From: an uncultured Actinomycetes bacterium
Lineage (GTDB): Bacteria > Actinomycetota > Acidimicrobiia > Acidimicrobiales > RAAP-2
Direction: 5' to 3'
Assembly (NCBI GenBank): GCA_903893955.1
Contig: CAITOG010000147.1
Location: 1-22,868, forward strand
Length of the DNA: 22,868 nt
Of the stretch, positions 22,698 to 22,868 are shown piece by piece. The first letter of the stretch is position 1, and each line of letters starts with the position of its first letter. Position numbers and translations under genes: made by a program. The notes under the pieces were generated by a model. It was given only the letters and a program-made list of their open reading frames with translations. It was not told the DNA's origin and ran no database searches.

Positions 22698-22868
22698 CTA
22701 CCACCTCCACCTCTGGCCGCATGAAGACCCGACGACGTGGCTCTCGCTCGAGCAGATCGCCGAGTACTGCGAGATGGCTGCGAGCCACGGCGTCACCGAG
22801 GTGGCCATCACCGAGCACCTCTACCGCTTCACGCAGGCAACCGACATGGTCGGCGAGTTCTGGAAGAC
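22690..22868 (+). CDS. PHP-domain phosphoesterase (histidinol-phosphatase-like), 5' part
   Basis: Only the first 59 codons are in the window. The frame starts MLDYHLHLWPHED, with the PHP motif I metal ligands HLH at residues 5-7, and has motif II as AITEHLYRF (about 45-53), the E-H pair of the PHP domain. Family members are metal-dependent phosphoesterases such as the PHP-type histidinol phosphatase HisK, but polymerase-associated and sugar phosphatases share these motifs, so the substrate is open. An AAGGA lies 11 bases before the ATG. The gene is on the same strand as the ATPase pair, with its own probable promoter. Confidence 0.85.
   Translation, partial: MLDYHLHLWPHEDPTTWLSLEQIAEYCEMAASHGVTEVAITEHLYRFTQATDMVGEFWK

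Overview
This is a GC-rich, gene-dense bacterial window. GTG starts are common, genes often overlap by 1-4 bases, and many starts carry a TANNNT -10 box only 6-10 bases upstream. DUF3107, paired ArsA/Get3-type ATPases, an Mrp-type P-loop protein without CxxC and a SufR-like regulator point to Actinomycetota. A full System I (Ccm) cytochrome c maturation operon makes an Acidimicrobiia-like lineage my best guess; this is inference, since no rRNA marker is present. I see no insertion sequence, phage gene, CRISPR array, tRNA or rRNA, and no gene-free stretch longer than about 240 bases.

Layout. Positions 1-236 hold no confident gene. A K+ channel-like membrane protein (237-1319, minus) is divergent from an MFS transporter (1398-2657), with a palindrome-rich 78-base spacer between them. 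A large flippase-like membrane protein with an internal pseudokinase domain (2703-5150) is translationally coupled to a low-molecular-weight protein tyrosine phosphatase (5147-5695). A TetR regulator (5696-6340, minus) and a GT4-like glycosyltransferase (6381-7400, minus) follow, then a divergent GDP-mannose 4,6-dehydratase (7511-8482).

Positions 8557-14985 are one tightly packed operon, ccmABCDEFGH plus a ccmI-like gene. It encodes heme export (A-D), the heme chaperone (E), the ligase (F), thioredoxin-like and CcmH thiol proteins (G, H) and a TPR protein. The 37-residue CcmD is present.

Positions 14986-18075 form a likely Fe-S or sulfur module. A SufR-like regulator with three C-terminal cysteines is followed by a cysteine desulfurase homologue that has lost the PLP-binding lysine and most other PLP contacts but keeps the persulfide cysteine loop. 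Mrp/ApbC lies divergently. The shared intergenic region has two overlapping perfect inverted repeats centred on a symmetric -10 element that can serve both strands. This module is the most unusual part of the window.

The right end has a short-chain dehydrogenase (18163-19014), a dGTPase-family HD hydrolase (minus), a DUF3107 protein, two ArsA/Get3-like ATPases in an operon, and the start of a PHP-domain phosphoesterase cut by the window edge. Three convergent gene pairs have 0, 0 and 1 base between their stops, so they have no intergenic terminators.
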